Source: JAVBLF01 sp031553675
GTDB taxonomy: Bacteria > Bacillota > Clostridia > Christensenellales > CALWSW01
Direction: 5' to 3'
Length of the DNA stretch: 64,000 nucleotides
Assembly (NCBI GenBank): GCA_031553675.1
Contig: JAVBLF010000084.1
Coordinates: 1-64,000 of the forward strand
Position numbers and translations under genes: made by a program. Of the stretch, positions 1 to 8,237 are shown one piece after another. Each line of letters begins with the position of its first letter. Position 1 is the stretch's first letter. The notes below the pieces were generated by a model. The model saw nothing but the letters and a program-made list of their open reading frames with translations. It was not told where the DNA came from and made no database searches.

Positions 1-2
1 CG

Positions 3-1280
3 ATCGCCATGGCGCGCAACGGCGGCATCGGCATCATCCACAAGAACCTCACCGTCGAGGAGCAGGCCGGGCAGGTCGATAAGGTCAAACGCAGCGAACA
101 CGGCGTCATCGTCGATCCCTTCTACCTCTCGCCCGACCACCTCGTCTCCGACGCTTTGCGCTTGATGGAGCGCTACCGCATCTCGGGCGTGCCGCTCACT
201 GTCGATGGCAAACTCGTCGGCATACTGACCAACCGCGATCTGCGCTTTGAGACGAACGAGTCGCGCCCGATCAAGGAAGTGATGACGAGCGAACGTCTCG
301 TCACCGCGCCCGAAGGCACCACGCTCGACGAAGCCAAAGCCATCCTCGCCCAGCACCGCATCGAGAAGCTCCCCATCGTCGACAAAAACTTTAACCTCAA
401 GGGCCTGATCACGATCAAAGACATCGAAAAGGCCATCCAGTACCCCCACTCCGCCAAGGACAGCAACGGACGCTTGCTCGTGGGCGCGGCCGTCGGCACC
501 TCGAAAGACACCTTCGACCGCATCGAAGCGCTGATCGCCGCCAAGGTTGACATCGTCGCCGTCGACACCGCACACGGCCACAACCTCGGCGTCATCAAGA
601 TGGTCAAGCGCATCCGTGAAGCCTTCCCCGCGCTCCAGATCATGGCGGGCAACATCGCGACGACCGAGGCAGCCGAAGCCCTGATCGAAGCCGGTGCGAG
701 CTGCCTCAAAGTCGGCATCGGCCCGGGCTCGATCTGCACAACGCGCGTCGTCGCGGGCATCGGCGTCCCCCAGATCACCGCGATCTACGATTGCGCCCAG
801 GCTGCCAGCGCGCACGGCATCCCGATCGTCGCCGACGGCGGCATCAAATACTCGGGCGACATCGTCAAGGCGATAGCGGCGGGCGCTTCCGCCGTTATGA
901 TGGGCAGTCTCCTCGCCGGAACGAAGGAAAGCCCCGGCGAAACCGAGATCTACCAGGGCCGCCAGTTCAAGGTCTACCGCGGCATGGGTTCGATCGCGGC
1001 CATGGCCAAGGGTTCCAAGGATCGCTACTTCCAGGAAGACGCCATCAAGCTCGTCCCCGAAGGCGTCGAAGGGCGCGTTCCCTTCAAAGGGCCACTCGCC
1101 GACACCCTCTACCAGATGGAGGGCGGCCTCCGCTCCGGCATGGGCTACTGCGGCACGCCAACCATCGAAGCGCTCCGCCTGAATGGCCGATTCATGCGCA
1201 TCACCGGCGCTGGTCTCATCGAGAGCCACCCGCACGACATCAACATCACAAAAGAAGCCCCCAATTACTCCGTCCGATAA
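3..1280 (+). CDS. guaB: Inosine-5'-monophosphate dehydrogenase, 5' end outside window
   Basis: Oxidises IMP to XMP with NAD+, the committed step of GMP synthesis in the cytoplasm. The frame is open from the window edge, and the first residues (IAMARNGGIGIIHKNL) match the interior of the family, so the true start lies upstream and roughly the first 70 residues are missing. A pair of CBS domains follows, around residues 30-150 of the visible part. The catalytic loop GPGSICTTRVV carries the active-site cysteine, and the C-terminal flap contains YRGMGS. Visible length is 425 residues against about 485-490 for the full enzyme. A hairpin terminator follows within 20 bases of the stop. The assignment is secure. 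Confidence 0.97.
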   Translation: MAMARNGGIGIIHKNLTVEEQAGQVDKVKRSEHGVIVDPFYLSPDHLVSDALRLMERYRISGVPLTVDGKLVGILTNRDLRFETNESRPIKEVMTSERLVTAPEGTTLDEAKAILAQHRIEKLPIVDKNFNLKGLITIKDIEKAIQYPHSAKDSNGRLLVGAAVGTSKDTFDRIEALIAAKVDIVAVDTAHGHNLGVIKMVKRIREAFPALQIMAGNIATTEAAEALIEAGASCLKVGIGPGSICTTRVVAGIGVPQITAIYDCAQAASAHGIPIVADGGIKYSGDIVKAIAAGASAVMMGSLLAGTKESPGETEIYQGRQFKVYRGMGSIAAMAKGSKDRYFQEDAIKLVPEGVEGRVPFKGPLADTLYQMEGGLRSGMGYCGTPTIEALRLNGRFMRITGAGLIESHPHDINITKEAPNYSVR

Positions 1281-1297
1281 AAAAACTTCGCGTTTCC

Positions 1298-1319
1298 AAG
1301 TGGCCGAAAGGCCACTTTT
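1298..1319 (+). terminator. Intrinsic terminator after guaB
   Basis: Perfect 8-bp stem AAGTGGCC/GGCCACTT around a GAAA tetraloop. CGCG copies on both sides could extend the pairing. The trailing T run is short (TTTT), so termination efficiency is uncertain. Confidence 0.7.
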
Positions 1320-1362
1320 CGCGTGGGCCTCACCAACTTCACCCCAATTCACAGTCCGACGG

Positions 1363-1391
1363 TTGTCAAGCGGTCGCTTTTTCTGTATGAT
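1363..1391 (+). promoter_or_regulatory. Sigma-A promoter for larC
   Basis: TTGTCA (1363-1368), a 17-base spacer and TATGAT (1386-1391), about 70 bases before the larC start and downstream of the guaB terminator. Confidence 0.7.
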
Positions 1392-1463
1392 AGTGCATAG
1401 GATAATGGTGCTTCTTGGAATGAGGAAAACCCACCCGTAAGGGCATCACAAAGGGGTAACGCG

Positions 1464-2960
1464 ATGAAGACATTGTACCTCGACTGCGCGAGCGGCATCA
1501 GCGGCGACATGACGCTGGGTGCCCTGCTGGATCTCGGCGCGAACGAAGGCGTACTGAAAAAGGCGCTTAACAGCCTTCCTTGTGCGAACGAGTTCCGCGT
1601 GCTCGTGCAGAAGACGCAGAAATATGGCTTGACCGGCACACACGTCAAAGTGCGACTCGTGGCCCATCCCACGCGCCCGCGCACGGGGTTTCGCGACCTC
1701 GGCGAAAGCGAGGAATGCGATGCCACGCCCAGCTTCCCTCCCGCGTGCGAGGGGAGCTTTTCGGACGGCGCCGGCTTTTCCCACGACCACGACCACGGGT
1801 TTGCGCACGGCCATGATCACTCCCACGATCACGATCACCCCCACGACCATCCGCATGACAACGGCCACGCGAGCGGCCTGTGGGAGGATCCGGTTTACGG
1901 ACAAGCCCCCATTCCCGCGCCCGTCTCGGAAGAGGGAGAAGCGCATCAGAACTTCTTGCCGCCGCGCATTGGCTATACCGCCATACTCGCCCAGATCGAC
2001 CGCAGCGCGATGAGCCCTTATGCCAAATCCAAAGCAAAGTCGATACTCGAAAAGCTCGCCCTGGCCGAATCCCACGTCCACGGCGTCGACATCGAAGAGG
2101 TTCACTTCCACGAGATCGGGGCCGTCGATACGATCGTCGACATTTGCGGCGCCGTCGTGCTGCTCGAAAATCTCGACGTAGGGCGCGTGATCGCTTCGCC
2201 CGTCAACCTTGGCGGGGGGCGCATCATGTTCTCCCACGGCTCCCTCGGCGTACCCGCTCCGGCCGTCGCGCGGCTGCTGGAAAACAAACCCATCTACGGC
2301 GACATCCCCTCGCGCGGCGAATTGACCACACCGACCGGCGCGGCCATCCTCGCCGCCATATGCGACGAGTTCGCTCCTATGCCGCCGATGTACATCGCCG
2401 CCCAGGGCTGCGGCTTCGGTACCCGCGACACCGGCATGCCCAATGCGCTGCGTGCCTATCTCGGCGTCACGCGCGAGAACAAAGCCGAGCGCGAGCCCAA
2501 CGACAACGACATCGAGCAGGTCTGCGTGCTCGAGACGACGATCGACGATATGACGGGGGAAGCGTTGGCCTTTGCCGCCGAAACCCTTCGCGATTCGGGC
2601 GCGCTCGAGGTCTACTTCACATCGGTCTCGATGAAGAAGAACCGCCCCGCCGTCAAGTTGACCGTCATCTGCGAGCTCGACAAACGGCGCGACATGGAGA
2701 TGCTGGTCTTCCGCCACACGAGCACGCTCGGCATTCGCTGCCAGGTCTGCGAGCGCAGTCTTCTTGGCCGCCACACCGTCACCGTCGAAACGCAATACGG
2801 CCCCATCCGCGTCAAGTGCGCGCAGTACAAGGGCGAAGTCATCCGCTGTAAACCCGAGTTCGACGATTGCAGCGCCGCCGCCATCCGCTATGACCAGCCG
2901 CTTCACAAGGTCTACGAAAACGCGCTGGAAGTCTACCGGAAAATTCGCAAATACAAATAA
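1464..2960 (+). CDS. larC: Nickel-pincer cofactor biosynthesis protein LarC, single ORF
   Basis: LarC inserts nickel into the pyridinium dithiocarboxylate mononucleotide precursor to complete the nickel-pincer (NPN) cofactor of lactate racemase and related LarA-type enzymes. The start MKTLYLDCASGISGDM is the family hallmark. A histidine-rich stretch at about residues 107-135 is a plausible nickel store. The motif VHGVDIEEVHFHEIGAVD follows, and the C-terminal LarC2 part begins near residue 350 (ETTIDDMTGE). In some species larC is split and joined by programmed frameshifting; here it is one uninterrupted 498-codon frame. An AAAGGGG site precedes the ATG. No larA, larB or larE lies in the window, so its partner racemase must be elsewhere. 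Confidence 0.93.
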   Translation: MKTLYLDCASGISGDMTLGALLDLGANEGVLKKALNSLPCANEFRVLVQKTQKYGLTGTHVKVRLVAHPTRPRTGFRDLGESEECDATPSFPPACEGSFSDGAGFSHDHDHGFAHGHDHSHDHDHPHDHPHDNGHASGLWEDPVYGQAPIPAPVSEEGEAHQNFLPPRIGYTAILAQIDRSAMSPYAKSKAKSILEKLALAESHVHGVDIEEVHFHEIGAVDTIVDICGAVVLLENLDVGRVIASPVNLGGGRIMFSHGSLGVPAPAVARLLENKPIYGDIPSRGELTTPTGAAILAAICDEFAPMPPMYIAAQGCGFGTRDTGMPNALRAYLGVTRENKAEREPNDNDIEQVCVLETTIDDMTGEALAFAAETLRDSGALEVYFTSVSMKKNRPAVKLTVICELDKRRDMEMLVFRHTSTLGIRCQVCERSLLGRHTVTVETQYGPIRVKCAQYKGEVIRCKPEFDDCSAAAIRYDQPLHKVYENALEVYRKIRKYK

Positions 2961-2976
2961 ACAAACCGAAGCCTTT

Positions 2977-3012
2977 CGCCCTCCCTCACACACACGAGGA
3001 AGGGCGAGTTTT
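2977..3012 (+). terminator. Terminator after larC
   Basis: Stem CGCCCTCCCTC/GAGGAAGGGCG with one mismatch and an 8-base loop, followed by AGTTTTG. It lies 16 bases after the larC stop. Confidence 0.7.
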
Positions 3013-3026
3013 GTATGCGGTGACAA

Positions 3027-3060
3027 CGAAATCCCCGCCAAAGGCATGGCGGGGATTTCG
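3027..3060. terminator. 14-bp perfect inverted repeat between convergent genes
   Basis: Arms 3027-3040 and 3047-3060 are perfectly complementary around the 6-base loop AAGGCA. The repeat sits between the converging larC and WG-repeat genes, so a bidirectional terminator role is likely, although the flanking T/A runs are only three bases. Confidence 0.5.
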
Positions 3061-3142
3061 GGGATATACAAAAGTTCTTTTGCTCCTTCTCTTTCAAGAA
3101 AAGGAGAGGAAAAAACAAGAAAATAAGAGGAAAAACAAAACA

Positions 3143-4513
3143 TTAAGGCGTAACCGTGATGAAGTCCTGCCGGACGTAGCCCTCGACGCCGGCGATGCTA
3201 ACCTTGTACCAGTCGCCTTCTTTGCCGACGATGTCGACGGTCCTGCCGTTGGCGATGCCCATGACGATCTCGCCGTCGGTGCTGGGCGTCTTGCGGACGT
3301 TGGCGTTGCCGCTCGTGACCTTGATGACGCCGGTCTGCTTCTGGGTCGAGACGTTGGCGGGCAGGATGTAGAGGCTTTGGAGCTTGCCTTGGGCATCGAT
3401 GCTCGACACCTCCTGGCCGACTGACACGAGCGCGAAGCCGTTTGCGAAGGATTCGGCGCTGTCGAAGGCGAACTCGGTGACGGGTTGTCCGCTCAGGTCG
3501 ATGTAGCCCCATTTGCCGTTTTGCTTGACGGCGGCGAGGCCGTCGGCGTAGGGCTCTGCGGCTTCGTATACGCATTCGACCGTCTGTGCGCCGTCTTTGT
3601 CGATGAAGCCCCACTTGCCGTTCTTCTTGACGGCGGCGCGTTCCTCGGTGAAGGCCTTGGCGTCTTCAAACACGGCGGCGTCGCCAAACTGCTGCTGGCC
3701 CATCATGTTGTAGTAGACGTACTGGTTGTCCGCCTTTTTGACCGCGACGAGTCCCTGCGAGAAGACGCCTGCCTCCGCTTTTCCGATGCCCTTCGTCACG
3801 ACGCCCGACGTATCGATGAAGTGGTAGCTCATCGAGCCGTCTGCGTCCTTGGTGCCGACGGTCGCGACAGTGCCCGAGAAGTCTTCCGCAAAATCAAAGT
3901 TGAGCGGGATCGCGGGGTTGTTGGGGGCATCGGCGCTGATGTAGCCCCACTTGCCCTCTTTTTGCACGCGGGCCAGACCACTCGAGAAATCGCCGACCGC
4001 ATCGTATTCGTAGTTGAAGGTCAGTGCGAAACTCGCGTTGACAAAGCCCCAGTGCGAGCCCTGTTTGACCGCCGCAAAGCCTTCTTTAAAAGGATGTGCG
4101 TCTTCGTAGCTCGGCTGCGCGAGAACTTCGCCGTTTTCGCCGATCACCTGGTAGCGGATACCGCCGTCCTGCTTGACAGCGACGAAAGCCATGCCTTCCG
4201 AGAAGGGTTGTACATTCTCGTAAATCGCGTCGATCGCGACGTCGCCGTTGTCGTCCTTGAAGCCCCAGGTGCCGCCTGTACCTGCGGAGTTGGAATTGAA
4301 ATAGGGGAAGAGGCGCGAAGCCGGCGGCTTGGCCGTGGGCGTCGGCGGGGGCGTCGGCGCGGTCGAATCGGGCGTCGGCGTGAGACTGGTCGCCTCTTCG
4401 GGCAGACCGCCGCGTCCCAAAATCACAAAAAGTAACGTCGCGATCGCGACGACGATGATCAAGAGCGGAAAGTAGATCCAAGTCTTGAGTTTCCTTCTTC
4501 TGCGACGAGCCAT
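3143..4513 (-). CDS. Membrane-anchored WG-repeat protein with C-terminal SH3-like domain
   Basis: The start MARRRRRKL is chosen because GGAGGT sits 5 bases before it; an in-frame ATG 21 bases upstream lacks a site. The 456-residue protein begins with a basic cluster and one membrane helix (about 11-33), then a Thr/Pro-rich linker (about 40-66). A series of WG/KWGFID repeats spans roughly 73-340. A bacterial SH3 domain (about 395-456, with NVRKTPSTDGE) closes it. The topology implies an extracytoplasmic repeat and SH3 part. SH3b domains commonly bind cell-wall material, and WG repeats are scaffold folds of unknown role. A surface-associated binding function is inferred; the substrate is unknown. 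Confidence 0.85.
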   Translation of the reverse strand: MARRRRRKLKTWIYFPLLIIVVAIATLLFVILGRGGLPEEATSLTPTPDSTAPTPPPTPTAKPPASRLFPYFNSNSAGTGGTWGFKDDNGDVAIDAIYENVQPFSEGMAFVAVKQDGGIRYQVIGENGEVLAQPSYEDAHPFKEGFAAVKQGSHWGFVNASFALTFNYEYDAVGDFSSGLARVQKEGKWGYISADAPNNPAIPLNFDFAEDFSGTVATVGTKDADGSMSYHFIDTSGVVTKGIGKAEAGVFSQGLVAVKKADNQYVYYNMMGQQQFGDAAVFEDAKAFTEERAAVKKNGKWGFIDKDGAQTVECVYEAAEPYADGLAAVKQNGKWGYIDLSGQPVTEFAFDSAESFANGFALVSVGQEVSSIDAQGKLQSLYILPANVSTQKQTGVIKVTSGNANVRKTPSTDGEIVMGIANGRTVDIVGKEGDWYKVSIAGVEGYVRQDFITVTP

Positions 4514-4631
4514 GGGCCACCTCCGAAACGGCATATCTCACAAGGCGAACGCATCCGCTTGTGGTTTTCGGGAAAACGGGGTACAATAGGAGCGAAGTTT
4601 CGACCCAATAAGCGCTTTGCCGAACGCCATT

Positions 4632-4640
4632 ATTATAACA
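4632..4640 (-). promoter_or_regulatory. Extended -10 promoter for the WG-repeat gene
   Basis: Minus strand reads TGTTATAAT, an extended -10 (TGnTATAAT), about 120 bases before the start. No good -35 box is visible. Confidence 0.45.
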
Positions 4641-4801
4641 TACGGATATACAAGATGCACTCTTTTTGTGTATGAACGAGAAACATTTTCGGATGAGTTA
4701 AAACCCATGCCTTTCGCCATTGGTTTTGTAGAATATTGTTGCTTTGCACAGGAAAAACGCACTTGCCATCGCGCGAGTCGTTGATCTGACTGGAGGATGC
4801 T

Positions 4802-5677
4802 ATGCCCAAGTTCGCGCTGTTTACTGACTCTGCCTGCGACATGCCCCTCGCGTTCCTACAGGAACACGACGTTCACACCTTGTTTATGCGCTACAGCATC
4901 GACGGGCAGGAAAGCGTCGATACGATGACGGTCGAGAGCGCAAAGGCGTTTTTCGCCGCGATGCGTGAGGGAAAGACGCCGCGCACGACCCAGGTGTCGA
5001 CACAGCAGTGCCTCGACGGGTGGCTGCCAGTCTACGAGACGGGCATGCCGATCGTGTACGTTGCGCTTTCGTCCGGCCTGAGTGGTTCCTACAACAGCGC
5101 CTGCTTGGCGCGCGCGCAATTTTTGGAAGAGCATCCCGACGCCGAGATCCATGTTGTCGATTCGCTCTGCGCGTGCCAGGGAGAGGGCTTGCTGGTCGAC
5201 GCGGCGGTGCGCTTGCGCGACGAGGAAAAGACGGCCGCAGAATGCGCGAAATGGCTGGAAGACAACCGGCTCAACGTCAACGCGTGGTTTACCGTGCAGG
5301 ACCTCGTTTACCTCAAACGCGGCGGGCGCGTGTCGGCGGCGTCGGCGGCGATTGGCACGATGCTCGACATCAAGCCGATCATCAACGTCGACACGCAAGG
5401 GCACCTGATCCCGCGCCAGAAGGTCAAGGGACGCAAGCGCGCCATCAAGACCTTGGCCGAGATTGCCCTCGCGCAGCGGACCGAGCAGAGCAACGCCTAC
5501 CCCTTTTACATCACGCATGGCGACTGCTTCGAAGACGCGTCGGCGCTGGCCGAGCAGCTCAGGGCGGGCGGCGCAGCCGACGTCAAGCTCAACGATATGG
5601 GCTCGATCATCGGCACGCATACCGGCCCGGGTATCATCGCGCTCTTTTACTTCGGCAAGACGCGCCCCGAAGAATAG
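4802..5677 (+). CDS. DegV family fatty-acid-binding protein
   Basis: DegV proteins bind a fatty acid in the cytoplasm, and some members present it to the FakA kinase for phospholipid synthesis. The 291-residue length is typical. Motifs visible are FTDSACDMP at the N-terminus, SSGLSGSYNSA in the lipid-head region, and LKRGGRVSAASAAIGTMLDIKPI. The start follows TGGAGG with good spacing. It is monocistronic, diverging from the WG-repeat gene and ending at a shared bidirectional terminator. No fakA is nearby, so a kinase partnership cannot be shown. Confidence 0.93.
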   Translation: MPKFALFTDSACDMPLAFLQEHDVHTLFMRYSIDGQESVDTMTVESAKAFFAAMREGKTPRTTQVSTQQCLDGWLPVYETGMPIVYVALSSGLSGSYNSACLARAQFLEEHPDAEIHVVDSLCACQGEGLLVDAAVRLRDEEKTAAECAKWLEDNRLNVNAWFTVQDLVYLKRGGRVSAASAAIGTMLDIKPIINVDTQGHLIPRQKVKGRKRAIKTLAEIALAQRTEQSNAYPFYITHGDCFEDASALAEQLRAGGAADVKLNDMGSIIGTHTGPGIIALFYFGKTRPEE

Positions 5678-5687
5678 ACCGGAATCG

Positions 5688-5722
5688 AAAAAGTGACCTG
5701 CGCAGTGCAAGTCACTTTTTTT
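5688..5722. terminator. Bidirectional terminator between degV and the HD gene
   Basis: AAAAAGTGAC (5688-5697) pairs with GTCACTTTTT (5711-5720) around a 13-base loop. A run on one side and T run on the other serve both converging genes. Confidence 0.88.
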
Positions 5723-5724
5723 GA

Positions 5725-6321
5725 TCACTTGGCAGCGGCCCGGGCGCGGCGCCGCTCGACGCGCTTTTGGAGCGCGAGCGATGCGCTGGCGAAAAGCTCG
5801 GTCGTCGCGCAACACTTATCGACAAGCGAGACGATTTGGGCTTCCCAGCGGAAGGAAATGCCGCCCAGCGGGAACATGTGCTTGACGATGATCTCCTCTT
5901 CCAAGGGGGTCAGAGCAGTGAGCTTTCGCGCGTTTTTCAGCGCCTGGCGCGGATGCGTGAAGGCCAACCAGCCTTTTTCCCAGGGGCTTTCTTCGAAATC
6001 GTCCTGGATGCCCTCCTTGTCAAAAAACAAGTCGTGCAAAAGTCCGCCGCGCGCGGCGGCGCGGTAATTGAGACCCCAGGCATGGCAGATCAAAAAGCTG
6101 TAATACGATACGCCCAGGCTGTGCGCCAGGCGCGACACGAGCATGTGCTGGTTGAAAGCAGCCAAACGGCGTACTTGCGGCGTATCGATGATGTCTTCCA
6201 CGCATGCGAGGTATGTTTCGACGTAGGGCAGATCGTTTTGCAGGAAGGTTTCACGGCTAAACAGAGGGGAAATGGCAATCACATCTTTCGGAAGCAATCG
6301 TTGGTCGTACAGCGTTAGCAT
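5725..6321 (-). CDS. HD-domain phosphohydrolase-like protein
   Basis: A 198-residue cytoplasmic protein with the HD superfamily layout: a first histidine near residue 67 (SRLAHSLGVS), the HD dyad at 96-97 (GGLLHDLFF), and a distal aspartate near 168 (IVSLVDKCC). This metal-binding arrangement is characteristic of nucleotide or phosphate-ester hydrolases. The protein resembles small Clostridia HD proteins whose substrate is unknown. The ribosome site before the chosen ATG is weak (GGCAGGCG). It converges on degV across a shared terminator and probably has its own promoter. Confidence 0.82.
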   Translation of the reverse strand: MLTLYDQRLLPKDVIAISPLFSRETFLQNDLPYVETYLACVEDIIDTPQVRRLAAFNQHMLVSRLAHSLGVSYYSFLICHAWGLNYRAAARGGLLHDLFFDKEGIQDDFEESPWEKGWLAFTHPRQALKNARKLTALTPLEEEIIVKHMFPLGGISFRWEAQIVSLVDKCCATTELFASASLALQKRVERRRARAAAK

Positions 6322-6504
6322 ACGCCTGCCGCGCGAAATGATGCGCGGTTCCTAACAGTATACCACTTTTTTCGCCGCCGACGTACCGCTTTTTGCATCA
6401 GAGGAACAAAAACCTCTTCGCCCCCAAACGCATCGCGCTTTTTGCTGCGTCGCATGCCGGATTGCCTGGCTTTGAACCAGGAAACATCTCGGAAGCCAAG
6501 CCGA

Positions 6505-7992
6505 TTATGGGCGCTTTTCTTGGCGCTCCACAACGCACAAATACGCGCCATACGCCTCTCGCCAGCGCTCGACGTCCTCTGGAAGGAATTCCAGGGTTCC
6601 GCTCGAACGGCGCACAAGTTCCTGCGCTTCTTCCAAGGAAGCGACGTCGCCACAAGCGATCAGCTGTGCCATCAGATTTCCGATCGCAGTACCTTCCACA
6701 TGTCCGACGCGCACGGGGCGATCGATCGCGTTGGCCGTGAACTGCATCAGGAGGCCGTTTTGTGTGCCCCCGCCGACGGCGTCCAGCACGTCGAGCGGCG
6801 CGCCCAACGCGCCCTCGAAGGAGCGAAACGCCCATGCAAAGCGCATTGCGAGACTCTCTGTGATTACGCGCAACACGTCGCCGATGCTTTCAGGGATGTG
6901 CTGACCGCTTTCCGCGCAGTAGTCTCGGACGCGTTGGGGCATGTCGCCGCTGGAAAAAAAGCGCTCGTCGTCCGGATTGACAAAGGCTTGAAACGGTTTT
7001 GCGTCGCTTGCGAATCTCGTGAATGTATTCCAATCGATCGGCGCGACATGGGTTTCGTAATGGCGCTTGCATTCCTGGAGCATCCAAAGGCCGTTGATGT
7101 TTTTCGCCGGACGGAAGCTGCCCTGGAATGTGCCCTCGTTTGTGAAGCGGTCGCGGTAAAAGGCGTCGGTCAAAATGGGTTGATCGCGCACGATGCCCAC
7201 GATGCACCAGGTACCGGTCGACAAGTAAGCGCTGTGGGCGCTGCTCGGCACGGCGGCCAACACAGCGCTGGCCGTGTCGTGCGAAGCGACCGATACGACG
7301 GGGCAGCCCAGCCCCGTCGCCACCTCGATCAAAGGTAGGGTCTGCCCAACGACCCGTCCGGGCGGCGTGATCGCCGTCAAAAAGCGGCTGGGCAATTGCA
7401 GGGTGTTGAGCAGTTCGTAATCCCAGGCCTTCGCGAAGGGATTCATGAACTGCGTCGTCGAAGCGTTGCTGTACTCGGTCGTCATTTCGCCGCACAGGAA
7501 GTAATTGAGGAGGTCGGGGATCATGAGAAGTGTCTCGGCTGTTTCGAGCGCGGGATCGTCGAGCGCCACCATGCCCGCCAGGTGGTAGAGCGTGTTGACG
7601 AGCGACGGGCAATTGGCCGTGCGCCGGTAAATCGTCTCCGCTGGCACGATGCCATGCAACGCGTCCATCATTCCGGTGGTGCGCGGGTCGCGGTAACAGT
7701 GCGGGTGGCCGATCAGTTGGCCGCGCCGGTCGAGCAGACCGAAGTCCACCCCCCAGGTATCGATGCCGATCGAGGCGGCGTCGCCAAAGCGTTTTCGAAA
7801 GGCCGCCATACCTTCTTGGATGTGGCCGTATATCGCGAAGATGTCCCACAAAAGGTCGTCTTTCATGGTCGTATAGCCGTTTGGAAAGCGCGTGCAAGCT
7901 TCCAGGGAGAGCCGTTCGCCGTCGAAGTGTCCGGCGAGCACGCGTCCGCCACTCGCACCGACGTCAACTACGACATAATGTTTCGCCGTCAT
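6505..7992 (-). CDS. rhaB: Rhamnulokinase (FGGY sugar kinase)
   Basis: Phosphorylates L-rhamnulose with ATP to L-rhamnulose-1-phosphate. The 495-residue protein has the FGGY fold: the N-terminal phosphate loop VVVDVGASGGRV, the substrate region IGIDTWGVDFGLLD and HPHCYRDPRTTGMM, and the C-terminal ATP motif DAVGGGTQNGLLMQ. These match rhamnulokinases rather than xylulo- or glycerol kinases. GGAGGT lies 8 bases before the ATG. It is transcribed away from a DeoR regulator and sugar ABC genes, which suggests a rhamnose or rhamnoside system. No rhamnose isomerase or aldolase lies in the window. Confidence 0.93.
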   Translation of the reverse strand: MTAKHYVVVDVGASGGRVLAGHFDGERLSLEACTRFPNGYTTMKDDLLWDIFAIYGHIQEGMAAFRKRFGDAASIGIDTWGVDFGLLDRRGQLIGHPHCYRDPRTTGMMDALHGIVPAETIYRRTANCPSLVNTLYHLAGMVALDDPALETAETLLMIPDLLNYFLCGEMTTEYSNASTTQFMNPFAKAWDYELLNTLQLPSRFLTAITPPGRVVGQTLPLIEVATGLGCPVVSVASHDTASAVLAAVPSSAHSAYLSTGTWCIVGIVRDQPILTDAFYRDRFTNEGTFQGSFRPAKNINGLWMLQECKRHYETHVAPIDWNTFTRFASDAKPFQAFVNPDDERFFSSGDMPQRVRDYCAESGQHIPESIGDVLRVITESLAMRFAWAFRSFEGALGAPLDVLDAVGGGTQNGLLMQFTANAIDRPVRVGHVEGTAIGNLMAQLIACGDVASLEEAQELVRRSSGTLEFLPEDVERWREAYGAYLCVVERQEKRP

Positions 7993-8091
7993 ATCCGCAA
8001 ACCTCCGTATGATCGTTTCGTTCCGCAGGAAAGATGCCGATGCTTGGCAGAAAGGGTGAGATCGGGTGGAAATGGAAAGATTCTACGTTCG

Positions 8092-8120
8092 ATTATAGCA
8101 GCGCGGGACGATCGATACAA
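8092..8120 (-). promoter_or_regulatory. rhaB promoter
   Basis: Minus strand shows TTGTAT, a 17-base spacer and TGCTATAAT (extended -10). Confidence 0.65.
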
Positions 8121-8125
8121 GCGTG

Positions 8126-8146
8126 CGATGATTGAAACGATCATCG
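8126..8146. promoter_or_regulatory. Inverted repeat, candidate operator of the DeoR regulator
   Basis: CGATGAT (8126-8132) and ATCATCG (8140-8146) form a perfect 7-bp inverted repeat with a 7-base spacer, midway between the divergent rhaB and deoR promoters. Operator function is inferred from position and symmetry. Confidence 0.45.
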
Positions 8147-8192
8147 ATCGCCGCCACCGCCGTGAAAACCCTCCCCACGAACGCGTGTGGTG

Positions 8193-8201
8193 TGCTATAC
8201 T
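8193..8201 (+). promoter_or_regulatory. Extended -10 promoter of the DeoR operon
   Basis: TGCTATACT, 37 bases before the start codon, without a clear -35 box. It is nearly identical to the extended -10 of the divergent rhaB promoter. Confidence 0.5.
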
Positions 8202-8237
8202 GGTGATGAGCAGGAAACAAATGCGGGGGTTGAGATC

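Noticed and set aside
1446..3143. Long minus-strand open frame over larC
   Set aside because: It is antisense to a well-recognised gene, has low-complexity composition and no family resemblance; long shadow frames are common in GC-rich DNA.
6465..6481. tRNA-like T-arm on the minus strand (CCTGG-TTCAAAG-CCAGG) just after rhaB
   Set aside because: The flanking bases do not form an acceptor stem, and the 5' half would overlap the rhaB coding end; no anticodon arm fits.
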